From Streptomyces longisporoflavus (GTDB taxonomy: Bacteria > Actinomycetota > Actinomycetes > Streptomycetales > Streptomycetaceae), in contig NZ_BMTR01000017.1 of NCBI RefSeq assembly GCF_014649775.1, positions 1 to 64,000 of the forward strand: a DNA stretch of 64,000 nt. The letters run 5' to 3'. Below are positions 51,585 to 60,290 of the stretch, piece by piece. The notes under the pieces were generated by a model. That model did no database searches and had not been told where the DNA came from. It saw nothing but the letters and a program-made list of their open reading frames with translations. Made by a program: the position numbers and the translations under genes. Numbering within the stretch: position 1 is the stretch's first letter; each line of letters begins with the position of its first letter.

Positions 51585-54500
51585 TCAGCCGCGACGCGGC
51601 TTCGGCTGTGCTTGTTCCTGTTTCGCCCGGGCCCGGGCGAAACGTTCGTGAACGGGGATCGGGATGACGACCGCTGCGGCGTCGTCCGCCGGGGCGGGCG
51701 GCGCAGGGCGGGGGGCCTTCGCGGAGTTGAGCTCCTTGCGGACGGCGCGGTGGTGTTCCAGGGTCCAGGCGTTCCAGCGGCGAATGGTGCGGTCGGCCGG
51801 GCGGTCGAGTGCGTGCAGTTGGAGGTGGAGGGCCGCCGCGTCGCGGCCTACGCCGAGGGCCGCCGCGCCCTCTTCCACCAGGGCCGGGACGCTGAAGAGG
51901 GGGTTGGTCTCGTACTGGCCCGGCGGGACCGGGGTGACGGCGGACCGGTCCGCCAGCCGGCGCAGGGCGGCGAGGAGATCGGCCGGGGCGTCCGGGAGCC
52001 GGTCTATGAGGGCGCGGGCGCCTGCCGTGGCCGGATCGCCGACCGGGCGTTCCGTGAGCGCCCAGGTGACGGCGATCGCGGCGGCCCGCACCCCGCCGGC
52101 GTCGGCCAGGGGCTCCGGGACGCGTCCGGTCAGCAGGGCTGTGGCCCAGGTGGCGGGGAGGCCGCGCTCTGCGGCGAGGGCGGCGGCGTGGCTGCCGTCG
52201 TCGGTATACGGGCCGGTGCCGAGGAGTCCGGCCCAGGCGGCGGCCATCCGGTCCGCGGCGGCGGTCATACCGCCGGGTGCCCACAGTTCGGCCGGGTCCG
52301 GGGGGAGGGCTGCCGCCAGCACGGTACGCCGACCGGCCGGGCCAAGCCTCCTCTCGAACTCTCCGTAGGCCCGGACGGTGTTCTGGTCCGCCTTGTACGG
52401 CTTGGTGCGGAGCATCTTGCGGTGCTCGTCGTAGTCGTCTCTGCCGGGGAATCCGTCCAGGACCAGGGCGGCGATCGGGCGCGGCACTCCGGTGCGCCAG
52501 CGGAACAGGTCCACCGCCTCTTCGGGCACCGGCACTGGTCCGTGCTCGGCGAGCAAGGCCAGCAGGCGGGGCAGCCGGGTGGTGTCGTCGCCGGTGATGG
52601 TGTGGGTCTCGCACTCCTCGGCGTCGGCGGGCGCCGGTTCGCAGGCGCGGTGGAGGAAGGGGGCGAGGCCGCTGCGGACCCGGGCGGAGGCGATCAGGGC
52701 GCCGCCCGCGCGGAGTTCGGCGATCCGCTGCTCGGGGGCGCGGCCGGTCCGCCAGGCACCGCCGGCCTCCGCGAACGGCTGTCGGCTCCATACGTCGAGC
52801 AGGGCGGTGAGTGCCTGTCGCTCCTGATCGGGGGTGGCAGCGGTGGCAGCGCGCCAGGCCACCGCGTCTATCCGGCCGGTCAGCACCGCCCACTCGGGCG
52901 GGGTGGCGGGCAGGGCGAGCACCCGGACCTCGTCCTCGATCTCGCCGCGCAGATACCGGCCGTCGGCGGCGACCGCGGTGAGGAGCGCGGGCTGCGGCTG
53001 CGGCGCATGTGCCTCGTAGGCCCGCAGTTGGGGCAGCAGGTCGCGCAGGGCGGGGGCCAGGCGGGTGTCGGGTGCCGGGTCGGGCAGGTCGACGACCGGC
53101 CCGGATCGCATGACGCCGACCCGGTGGGACAGTTCCCGGCGGCGGCGCAGTACGTCGGCGGCGAGCCGGGCGGCGCGCTCGACGCCGGCCCGGATGCGCG
53201 GGTCGGTCACACCGGGGAGGGCGCCGGGCGCGTCGTTGCCGCTCCATGTGCCGTCGTTGCCATGCTGCAGAAGCAGGCTCAGGTCGGCGTCGGTAACGCC
53301 CCGAAGGGCTTTGGAGGATGCCTCGTCGCGAGGGGTGAGGAAGTGCCAGTAGGCGGGCGGCGGCATCGGCCCGGCCTGCTCGCCGAGGGTGGCGCGTACC
53401 GGGGAGCGGTGACGGCTGCCGGGGAAGCCCCGGACCTGCCAGAGCAGGGAGTTGTCCTCGGCGGCATGGCCGCGGACGGTGATCTCGCCGGCCACGACGG
53501 CGTCCTCCCCGCCGAGCGGCAGGGCGAGGATGCCCCAGGGGCGCCGGCCCCAGTTGCGGCTGCGGTAGGAGGCGGTGCGGCCGTCGATGCTTTCCAGTAC
53601 GAATTCGCGGGGCGAGGGCCCGTCGTACGGCGTGCGGTAGTTGACCCGGCAGCCGGTGAGCCGCCCGTCCTGGCCCAGCGGGGAGGGCGGGGCGCCCGGC
53701 GGCAGCGCGGCGAGGATCCGGTGATCGACGAAGGGTTCGGTTCCGGGCGGTGTGCCGACGGGGCGGTGGAACGCGGGCAGGGTGCGGTCGTCGGTGGGGG
53801 CGCCCGTGTCCGGGTCGAAGCGGCCCCAGCCGTTCCTGCGTTCGCCGAAGACCTCGGAGCTCCAGAGGGCCTGGCCGTCGTACATCTGGTAGTCGCGGTG
53901 GCCGATGCCCTCGTGGCCACCGGCGCGCAGGACGCGTTCGCCGTCGAAGCGCCCGCCGGCGTCGGGGGTTTCGAAGTGATAGCCGAGGCCGCCCTGGATG
54001 CTGCCGCCGTAGGGGGCGAGTCCGAACGTCTCCTCCGGTTCGAAGATCTCGCCGGGCCGGTCGGACCAGTAGGCGTTACGGGGCCGCCGGTCGTCCTCGG
54101 CTTCGGCCCACGCCACGAGGAACTGGCCGCCTACCCAGTGCACGGTGTGGGAGCGGGACGCGTCGGGCAGCTCCAAGGTGTGATCGCCGCGCCGGCCTGC
54201 GTGATCGACCGCGATGGCGCGCGCTCCCCCGTACACGGTGAGCACCGGCCAGGTGCAGGTGACGTGCAGGGTTTCGTCCGGCCGGAACTCGGCAAGGGCC
54301 TGCTCCAGTGCGGGCCAGCCCAGCTCCTCGGGCAGTCCGGCGCGCAGGCTGCGAGCCAGCGGGCCGGTGAGGTCGAGGGCGTCGAGGGCTTCCTCGATGC
54401 CGTCCAGGGCGGTGGCGGTGGGCCGGTCGAGAAGGTCGCGCAGTTCGTCGACGGCTTCGTCGGCTGCGGCGAGGCCGCCGCCGCGCAGGGCGTCGAGCAG

Positions 54501-55760
54501 CTTCTCGATCCGGGTGTGCACCTCGGCGGCGACGCCCGGGTTGTGCGGGAGTCGGCTGATGGCGGTGCCTGTGCGGGGCCCGGTGGAGCCACCGGAGCTG
54601 GTACGGGGCCCGGCGTGCACGGTGCCCTCCAGGCGGGGCCCGAACACCGGGTCGGCGGCGAGCGCCTTGAGGTCCCGTCGCGAACGTTCGCCCCAGAATT
54701 CCAAGGGGATGGCGGCGCCGGGGTCCTCCACGGTCAGGCCCTCGGCGAGACATTGGTCGAGCAGGTCCGCGTCCAGGTGCTGCCACCGGTAGCGGTCCTC
54801 GTGCAGCCGGACCGGGGCGCCGACCGCCCGCAGCAACGGCGCGAACCGGCTTACCAGGTCCAGGAGTTCGGGTGGCATGGGCTGGCGGGTCACCCCGCCA
54901 CCGGCGACAGGGCGGTGCGAGTAGCGGGCGGAGTAGCGGCGCAGCCAGTCGCCGAGGCCGCCCTCGGGCGCGATCCGGCCGGCCGCTGCGGCGTCGGCGA
55001 CGCCGCAGCGGACGAGCAGCCGCAGCCAGGCAGCCGCGTCGTTCTTCGACTCGGGGAACAGGTCGAGCAGCCCGGTGGCCTGCTCGTCCGTCGGCGGGTG
55101 CGCGGCGAGCGGTCCGGCGGCGGCGTCGAGCAGCCGGTCGGGTACGGCCTTACCCCGAGCCGCGGCCAGCAGCCCGCCCAGCACCCTGGCTTCCTCGTCG
55201 ATGCCGAGGTCGGCGGCGCGGGCCGAGTCGCGGACCCGGCGGGCCAGGTCGGCGGGAAGGTCACCGGGCGACGCCGACCAGACAGTCAGCAGGCGGACGA
55301 ACTCGCGGTGTGCGTCGCCCGGTTCGAGGATTCCGGCCAGCCAGCCGCGGTGGCCGCTGAGTTCGGTGGCGGGCAGGGCGCCGAACCGGGCGAACAGCAG
55401 CACGTTCACCCGCCGCCAGTCGGGGTCGACGTGCAGCTGGTGCTCGCGTTCGGCGACGCGCGCCTGGCCGTAGGCGCGGGCCGCCGAGCGGCGGTGCGTC
55501 TCCAACAACCAGTGGCCGACGGTGTCCCAGAACCAGGGCAGATGAGCCGCCGGCAGCCCCCGGGCCAGCCGCTCCATGTCGTCCACGAACCGCCCGGGCT
55601 TCTCCCGGGCCCGCGCCCGCTTCCGCCCGGCCTCGCCGAGCACGGCCCGCGCGGTGGCCTCGGCGCCCGGATCCCGGGTGCGCGCCCAGTCGGCGTAGGT
55701 CTCGGAGACGCGGTGGTTGGCCGGGAGCGGAACGGAAGTGCTGCTGGTGCGGCTGGTCAT
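51585..55760 (-). CDS. Large protein of unknown function (1391 aa)
   Basis: A 1391-residue soluble protein common in Streptomyces but without an assigned role. The first about 400 residues are helical and Leu/Ala/Arg-rich. The centre (about 500-860) is rich in Trp, Tyr, Gly and Asp with short-strand motifs (GGSIQGGLGYHFETPDAGGRFDGERVL, SSEVFGERRNGWGRFDPDTG, RNWGRRPWGILALPLGG), suggesting a beta-propeller or similar sheet domain. The C-terminal part is helical again, ending in an Arg/Lys/Gln-rich tail. No signal peptide, Walker motif or catalytic motif was found. It stands alone between the XRE regulator and a LysR gene. A perfect 24-bp palindrome lies in its 3' coding end (51620-51643). Confidence 0.8.
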   Translation of the reverse strand: MTSRTSSTSVPLPANHRVSETYADWARTRDPGAEATARAVLGEAGRKRARAREKPGRFVDDMERLARGLPAAHLPWFWDTVGHWLLETHRRSAARAYGQARVAEREHQLHVDPDWRRVNVLLFARFGALPATELSGHRGWLAGILEPGDAHREFVRLLTVWSASPGDLPADLARRVRDSARAADLGIDEEARVLGGLLAAARGKAVPDRLLDAAAGPLAAHPPTDEQATGLLDLFPESKNDAAAWLRLLVRCGVADAAAAGRIAPEGGLGDWLRRYSARYSHRPVAGGGVTRQPMPPELLDLVSRFAPLLRAVGAPVRLHEDRYRWQHLDADLLDQCLAEGLTVEDPGAAIPLEFWGERSRRDLKALAADPVFGPRLEGTVHAGPRTSSGGSTGPRTGTAISRLPHNPGVAAEVHTRIEKLLDALRGGGLAAADEAVDELRDLLDRPTATALDGIEEALDALDLTGPLARSLRAGLPEELGWPALEQALAEFRPDETLHVTCTWPVLTVYGGARAIAVDHAGRRGDHTLELPDASRSHTVHWVGGQFLVAWAEAEDDRRPRNAYWSDRPGEIFEPEETFGLAPYGGSIQGGLGYHFETPDAGGRFDGERVLRAGGHEGIGHRDYQMYDGQALWSSEVFGERRNGWGRFDPDTGAPTDDRTLPAFHRPVGTPPGTEPFVDHRILAALPPGAPPSPLGQDGRLTGCRVNYRTPYDGPSPREFVLESIDGRTASYRSRNWGRRPWGILALPLGGEDAVVAGEITVRGHAAEDNSLLWQVRGFPGSRHRSPVRATLGEQAGPMPPPAYWHFLTPRDEASSKALRGVTDADLSLLLQHGNDGTWSGNDAPGALPGVTDPRIRAGVERAARLAADVLRRRRELSHRVGVMRSGPVVDLPDPAPDTRLAPALRDLLPQLRAYEAHAPQPQPALLTAVAADGRYLRGEIEDEVRVLALPATPPEWAVLTGRIDAVAWRAATAATPDQERQALTALLDVWSRQPFAEAGGAWRTGRAPEQRIAELRAGGALIASARVRSGLAPFLHRACEPAPADAEECETHTITGDDTTRLPRLLALLAEHGPVPVPEEAVDLFRWRTGVPRPIAALVLDGFPGRDDYDEHRKMLRTKPYKADQNTVRAYGEFERRLGPAGRRTVLAAALPPDPAELWAPGGMTAAADRMAAAWAGLLGTGPYTDDGSHAAALAAERGLPATWATALLTGRVPEPLADAGGVRAAAIAVTWALTERPVGDPATAGARALIDRLPDAPADLLAALRRLADRSAVTPVPPGQYETNPLFSVPALVEEGAAALGVGRDAAALHLQLHALDRPADRTIRRWNAWTLEHHRAVRKELNSAKAPRPAPPAPADDAAAVVIPIPVHERFARARAKQEQAQPKPRRG

Positions 55761-55830
55761 ACCCTGATCGTGCCAGCCGGCACTGACAGTGGGTCCGCGA
55801 GTCCCCCCAGGGGCGGCGTCCCCTCGCCCG

Positions 55831-56760
55831 TCATGCCGTCGGGGAAACTGCGCGCGAGATCGCGTTCAGTTTTCTGGCCCTGCGCACGAACCCCTGGTGC
55901 AGGTCCTGTGCCGCCTGCGCCACCGCGTCGCCTCTCCGGCGCTGCAGCATGAGAAGGACGCATGTCGAGTCGTCCGCAATCGGCCGGTAGGTGATCCTGC
56001 CGAGCCGTTCCAGCGGATCGCCGATCACACTGAAGTCCGGCAGGACCGTCGCACCGAGCCCCTCGGCCACCATCAGCTTGCCCATCTCGGCACCGTCGGT
56101 GGAGTACGAGAACACCGGGTCCCGGCCTGCCAGGAGCCGGTGCACGAACCGGTGCATGACATAACCCGAGCGCATCGCCACCAGAGGTTCGCTGATCAGT
56201 TCCTCTACCGTGATCGCCCGTCGGGCGGCGAGCGGGCTGTCGGGGTGCACGCACACCACCGGTCTGCCGCGCAGGAGCTGGGACGACTCCAGGCCCGCGG
56301 GCACGTCGTCGCCGGCGAGATGGTTGACGAGGCCCAGGTCGAAGCCGCCTTCGGTCAGGCCCCGTTGAATCTCCGTCTGCTGCGTCCCGACCACCTCGAC
56401 CTGGGTGACCGGATGCGTCGCGCGGAACTCCCGGACCACGGGTACGAGAAGGGGAACCGTCGCCGCGTTCACCGTGCCGACCCGCACCATGCGGCTGATC
56501 CGGTGTTGCTCGCCGGCTGCGGCCCGGAGCCGGTCAAGCGCCTCCAGCACGCGCGCGATGTGCGGCAGCAGCTCCCGGCCCTGTGCGCTCATCGTCGATC
56601 CGGAGCGCTTGCGCTCCAGGAGGTCGACTCCCAGCTCCCGCTCCAGGTTCCTGACGGTCTCGCTCAACGCGGGCTGCGACACGCGCAGTTCCTCCGCCGC
56701 CCGGCGCAGAGAGCCGAGCCGGGTCACCGCGGCAATGTATTCCAGTTGTTCGGTCCGCAT
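55831..56760 (-). CDS. LysR-family regulator of the organosulfur operon
   Basis: A 309-residue LysR-type regulator with an N-terminal winged helix (LGSLRRAAEELRVSQPALSETVRNLERELG) and a periplasmic-binding-like effector domain. ATG 56760 (MRTEQLEYIAAV) is used rather than the longer frame because it gives the standard family start. It is divergent from the leader peptide and sfnG operon, 137 bases from the leader's ATG, the classic arrangement for a LysR activator. A CysB/Cbl-like response to sulfur supply is likely (inference). Confidence 0.92.
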   Translation of the reverse strand: MRTEQLEYIAAVTRLGSLRRAAEELRVSQPALSETVRNLERELGVDLLERKRSGSTMSAQGRELLPHIARVLEALDRLRAAAGEQHRISRMVRVGTVNAATVPLLVPVVREFRATHPVTQVEVVGTQQTEIQRGLTEGGFDLGLVNHLAGDDVPAGLESSQLLRGRPVVCVHPDSPLAARRAITVEELISEPLVAMRSGYVMHRFVHRLLAGRDPVFSYSTDGAEMGKLMVAEGLGATVLPDFSVIGDPLERLGRITYRPIADDSTCVLLMLQRRRGDAVAQAAQDLHQGFVRRARKLNAISRAVSPTA

Positions 56761-56860
56761 CCCAGCAGAATGCGGATGCCAATCCGGGCCGTGCAAGGGT
56801 TCCCCTGTCACAGGCTCGTGAAATTCAATGGTCCACGATGCGAAACCGGTCGGGTTTCCC

Positions 56861-56890
56861 TTGACGGTTCTCAGGACGCCCTGCCAGCAT
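56861..56890 (+). promoter_or_regulatory. Candidate promoter of the organosulfur operon
   Basis: TTGACG (56861-56866) and CAGCAT (56885-56890), 18 bases apart. The predicted start falls at about 56897-56898, on the ATG of the leader peptide, so the leader would be leaderless. Confidence 0.55.
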
Positions 56891-56897
56891 CGAATCC

Positions 56898-57002
56898 ATG
56901 AACAGGCAACTGGACCTCACGCGGCGACTCCACGTCGACCTCGCGCGCGTCTCCAGTGCCTCCTGTCGTGCTTGCGGCCTTGATCGCCGGCTTGCGGCCT
57001 GA
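56898..57002 (+). CDS. Cysteine-containing leader peptide (34 aa)
   Basis: A 34-codon reading frame with the pattern of actinobacterial sulfur-gene leader peptides: an Arg/Leu-rich N-terminus, HVDLARVSSASCRAC, then GLDRRLAA. Such peptides (RxHVDLxRV followed by Cys residues) precede sulfate and organosulfur assimilation genes, where ribosome stalling at Cys codons under cysteine shortage lets expression proceed. Here Cys occurs twice (positions 23 and 26). No Shine-Dalgarno site precedes the ATG, and a promoter candidate ends eight bases before it. A repeat-rich stretch follows before sfnG, which could form the alternative RNA structures. Confidence 0.82.
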   Translation: MNRQLDLTRRLHVDLARVSSASCRACGLDRRLAA

Positions 57003-57073
57003 ATCGCCAACCCGCCGCCTGAATGGCTGCTGGCTCACGGCCTGAACCGCCGGCTCGCGGCCTGAATCGCTGA
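56971..57073 (+). repeat. Five imperfect 20-bp tandem units after the leader
   Basis: Units of 20 bases (one of 23) with core GCGGCCTGAATCGCC run from the leader's Cys codons to 57073. They overlap the leader stop codon and could be the switch region of the attenuator. Confidence 0.65.
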
Positions 57074-57228
57074 TCCGCCGCCCCCTCTCTCTCCCTCCCC
57101 CAGCACCCGCACCCGTCACACCGACCGGCGTGCCGTGCTGTCCTCGCACTGCCTGAATCCGGCTTCCCCACAAGCCTGCCGAATTCGGCGTGCCCGAAAT
57201 TCCCAGCATTCCGCGACAGGAGTTCTGC

Positions 57229-58326
57229 ATGCCCGCGCCCCTGAAATTCGCCTATTGGGTCCCCAATGTCAGCGGCGGCCTGGTCACCAGCAAAATCGAA
57301 CAACGCACCGACTGGGGCTACGAATACAACCGGGAACTCGCCGTCCTCGCCGAGAACAACGGCTTCGACTACGCCCTCAGCCAGGTCCGCTACATGGCCA
57401 GCTACGGAGCCGAGTACCAGCACGAGTCCACCAGTTTCAGCCTCGCCCTGCTGCTGGCCACCGAGCGTTTGAAGGTCATCGCCGCCGTGCATCCCGGACT
57501 GTGGCATCCCGGCGTCCTCGCCAAGCTCGGTGCCACGGCGGACCACCTCTCCAAGGGCCGGTTCGCGGTCAACGTCGTCAGCGGCTGGTTCAAGGGCGAG
57601 TTCACCGCCCTGGGCGAGCCCTGGCTCGAGCACGACGAGCGCTACCGCCGCACCGAGGAGTTCATTCGCGCGCTCCGCCAGATCTGGACCGAGGACCACA
57701 CCGAACTCGCGGGCGACTTCTACCGGCTGCGCGACTTCACCCTCAAACCCAAGCCCCTGAACACCCCCGAGCGGCCTCATCCGGAGATCTTCCAGGGCGG
57801 CAACTCCACGGCCGCGCGCGCCATGGCGGGCCGCGTCTCCGACTGGTACTTCTCCAACGGCAAGGACTTCGCCGGAGTCACCGAGCAGGTCGACGACGTA
57901 CGCAAGTCCGCCGCCGAAGCGGGCCGCAGCGCACCGAAGTTCGGCCTCAACGGCTTCCTCATCGCCCGTGACACGGAGGCCGAGGCACGCGAGACGCTGC
58001 GCGAGATCGTCGCCAAGGCCGACACCGAGGCCGTCGAAGGCTTCGGGGCGGCCGTCAAGCAGGCCGGCCGGTCCGCCGCCGACGGCAAGGGCATGTGGCA
58101 GGACTCCTCCTTCGAGGACCTGGTGCAGTACAACGACGGCTTCCGCACCGGGCTCATCGGCACGCCGGAGCAGGTCGCCGAGCGGATCGTCGCCTACAAG
58201 AAGCTCGGCGTCGACCTGCTCCTGCTCGGCTTCCTGCACTACCACGAGGAAGTCGAGTACTTCGGCCGACGGGTCCTGCCCCTGGTGCGCGAGCTGGAGT
58301 CCCAACTCGCAGACACCGAAGGGTAG
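57229..58326 (+). CDS. sfnG: FMNH2-dependent dimethyl sulfone monooxygenase SfnG
   Basis: A 365-residue bacterial-luciferase-fold monooxygenase with the SfnG pattern (FAYWVPNVSGGLVTSKIEQRTDWGYEYN, QVRYMASYGAEYQHES, NVVSGWFKGEF). It converts dimethyl sulfone to methanesulfinate using FMNH2 from a partner reductase. ATG 57229 has CAGGAG six bases upstream. It is the first enzyme gene after the leader peptide, followed by a DszC-like gene, ssuE, sfnB and ssuD on one strand. Confidence 0.92.
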   Translation: MPAPLKFAYWVPNVSGGLVTSKIEQRTDWGYEYNRELAVLAENNGFDYALSQVRYMASYGAEYQHESTSFSLALLLATERLKVIAAVHPGLWHPGVLAKLGATADHLSKGRFAVNVVSGWFKGEFTALGEPWLEHDERYRRTEEFIRALRQIWTEDHTELAGDFYRLRDFTLKPKPLNTPERPHPEIFQGGNSTAARAMAGRVSDWYFSNGKDFAGVTEQVDDVRKSAAEAGRSAPKFGLNGFLIARDTEAEARETLREIVAKADTEAVEGFGAAVKQAGRSAADGKGMWQDSSFEDLVQYNDGFRTGLIGTPEQVAERIVAYKKLGVDLLLLGFLHYHEEVEYFGRRVLPLVRELESQLADTEG

Positions 58327-58434
58327 TTCGCGCACCCTCCGCGCGATCTCACCCGCCCACATCCCCGCGCGATCACCCGCGCACCTTCCGTACAACCCAC
58401 CTTCCGCACCGCTCCCTGAAAGAGGTCACGCACC

Positions 58435-59655
58435 ATGAGCACCACCACGCCGCCCGTCGACTGGCAGACCCGCCCCACCCCGCAGTCAGCCGAGGACTGG
58501 ATCACCCGCGCCGCCGAGGTAGCCACTGTCCTGGCCACCGACGCCGCCGCCCGCGACCAGGCCGGCGCCACCCCGTACGCCGAGGTCCAGCTCCTCAAGG
58601 ACTCGGGCCTGGTCACCCTGCTCGGCCCCACCGAGCACGGCGGCGCGGGCCAGACGTGGCCGACTGCCTACCGGGTGGTCCGCGAGGTGTCCAAGGCCGA
58701 CGGTTCCATCGGCCAGCTCCTCGGCTACCACTACCTGTGGAACTGGGCCGCCCGTCTGGTGGGCACCCGCGAGCAGTGGGAGCACGTGGAGGCCGAGGCG
58801 GCCAGGAACCGCTGGTTCTTCGGCGGAGCCGTCAATCCGCGCGACGCGGACGTCGTCGTCACCGAGGACGGCGACGACCTGGTCTTCACCGGTCGGAAGA
58901 CCTTCTCCACCGGCAGCAAGGTCTCGGACGTCACCGTCCTGGAGGGCGTCTTCGAAGGCACCGACCAGCACGTCTTCGCGATTGTCCCCTCCGACAGCGA
59001 CGGCCTGGCCTTCCACGACGACTGGGACAACATCGGCCAGCGGCTCACCGAGAGCGGCGGCGTGACCCTCGACGGCGTCCGCACCCCGTGGGCCTCAGCG
59101 GCCGGATACGTCGACAAGAAGTTCCAGCCGCGCGTCTACAACACCCTCAACGTCCCCACCATTCAGCTGGTGTTCGTCAGCTTCTACCTCGGCATCGCGG
59201 GCGGCGCTCTGCAGACAGCCGCCACCTACACACGTGAGAAGACGCGCCCCTGGCTGCACGGCGGCCATGAGCGCGCGGTCGACGAGCCGTATGTCATCGA
59301 CATCTACGGCGACCTCACCGCGAAGCTGTGGGCGGTCGAGGCACTGGCCGACGCGGTCGCCGCCGAAGGGCAGCGACTGCACGAGGAGCCCGACGCGGTC
59401 ACCGAGCAGTCCCGTGGCGAATTCGAGGTGCGGGTGGCCGCGGTCAAGGCACGCGCCACCGATGTCGCCCTGGAAGTGTCCAGCCGCATCTTCGAGGTCA
59501 CCGGGGCCCGCTCGACCGCCAACTCCGAGGGGCTTGACCGGTTCTGGCGCAATGTGCGCACCCACACCCTGCACGACCCGGTCTCGTACAAGCGCCGCGA
59601 AGTCGGACGCTGGGTCCTGAGCGGTGAGCTGCCCGAACCGACCTGGTACTCCTGA
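58435..59655 (+). CDS. Acyl-CoA dehydrogenase-like flavin monooxygenase (DszC/SfnB type)
   Basis: A 406-residue protein with the acyl-CoA dehydrogenase fold of the group that includes DszC and SfnB. These enzymes use FMNH2 or FADH2 and O2 on organosulfur compounds rather than CoA esters. Recognisable segments are LLGPTEHGGAGQTWPTAYRV, TGRKTFSTGSKVSDVTV, GARSTANSEGLDRFWRNVRTHTLHDP. ATG at 58435 follows AAAGAGG (about 10 bases). It lies 108 bases after sfnG. The sulfur substrate is unknown; sulfone or thiophene-type compounds are possible. Its stop codon lies in a tandem 18-bp duplication. Confidence 0.85.
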   Translation: MSTTTPPVDWQTRPTPQSAEDWITRAAEVATVLATDAAARDQAGATPYAEVQLLKDSGLVTLLGPTEHGGAGQTWPTAYRVVREVSKADGSIGQLLGYHYLWNWAARLVGTREQWEHVEAEAARNRWFFGGAVNPRDADVVVTEDGDDLVFTGRKTFSTGSKVSDVTVLEGVFEGTDQHVFAIVPSDSDGLAFHDDWDNIGQRLTESGGVTLDGVRTPWASAAGYVDKKFQPRVYNTLNVPTIQLVFVSFYLGIAGGALQTAATYTREKTRPWLHGGHERAVDEPYVIDIYGDLTAKLWAVEALADAVAAEGQRLHEEPDAVTEQSRGEFEVRVAAVKARATDVALEVSSRIFEVTGARSTANSEGLDRFWRNVRTHTLHDPVSYKRREVGRWVLSGELPEPTWYS

Positions 59656-59673
59656 CCGACCTGGTACCCCTGA
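59638..59673 (+). repeat. 18-bp tandem duplication including a stop codon
   Basis: CCGACCTGGTACTCCTGA at 59638-59655 is followed directly by a copy with one change at 59656-59673. The first copy encodes the end of the DszC-like protein (PTWYS, stop); the second would encode PTWYP, stop, in the same frame. Confidence 0.9.
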
Positions 59674-59682
59674 CCGCTCCCG

Positions 59683-59713
59683 GGGGCGCCTCCCCCACCG
59701 CGGGAGGCGCCCC
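59683..59713 (+). terminator. Hairpin inside the organosulfur operon
   Basis: A perfect 12-bp stem (59683-59694 and 59702-59713, 7-base loop) between the DszC-like gene and ssuE. It is more likely a partial terminator or RNA-processing site than the operon end, since ssuE follows closely. Confidence 0.6.
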
Positions 59714-59732
59714 ACCATCCGAAAGGGCACCC

Positions 59733-60287
59733 ATGGCCACCGTCCTGTCCGTCTCCGGCAGCCCCTCCGCCACCTCCCGCACCGGAAAACTGCTGCGCCA
59801 TCTGGATACGCGCCTCGCCGCCCGGGGCCACGAGGTGATCCCGCTCGACGTCCGCACCATCCCCGCCGAAGCGCTCCTGGGCGCCGACTTCCGCCACCCC
59901 GCGATCATCGAGGCCACCGAGCTGTTCGCCCGCGCCGACGGAATCGTCATCGGCACCCCCGTCTACAAGGCGGCCTACTCCGGCGTCCTCAAGGCCCTCC
60001 TCGACCTGCTCCCGCAGTACGCACTCGCCGGCAAGACCGTGCTCCCCCTGGCCACCGGCGGCACCACGGCCCACGTACTGGCCATCGACTACGCCCTGCG
60101 CCCGGTGCTCAGTTCCATGGGCGCCGGCCACATCGTCCAGGGCTGGTTCACCCTCGACAAGGACTTGACCGCCCACGAGGACGGCACCCTGACCGTCGCA
60201 CCGGCCGCGGGCGAGGCGCTGACCCAGGTCCTCGACCAGTTCGTGTCGGCGCTCGGCCGTACGCCGCTGCTGGCCGCGGCGGGCTGA
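59733..60287 (+). CDS. ssuE: NADPH-dependent FMN reductase SsuE
   Basis: A 184-residue flavodoxin-like reductase with the SsuE marks SVSGSPSATSRTGKLLRHLD and GTPVYKAAYSGVLKALLDLLP. It reduces FMN with NAD(P)H and hands FMNH2 to the luciferase-type monooxygenases. ATG 59733 has AAAGGG six to seven bases upstream. It sits between the DszC-like gene and sfnB (3-base gap), so it can serve SfnG, SfnB-type and SsuD enzymes in this cluster. Confidence 0.94.
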   Translation: MATVLSVSGSPSATSRTGKLLRHLDTRLAARGHEVIPLDVRTIPAEALLGADFRHPAIIEATELFARADGIVIGTPVYKAAYSGVLKALLDLLPQYALAGKTVLPLATGGTTAHVLAIDYALRPVLSSMGAGHIVQGWFTLDKDLTAHEDGTLTVAPAAGEALTQVLDQFVSALGRTPLLAAAG

Positions 60288-60290
60288 GCG

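Noticed and set aside
51507..55952. A 1481-residue + strand open frame
   Set aside because: Antisense to the 1391-residue gene; composition (Val/Gly/Arg/Gln-rich) is typical of such shadows.
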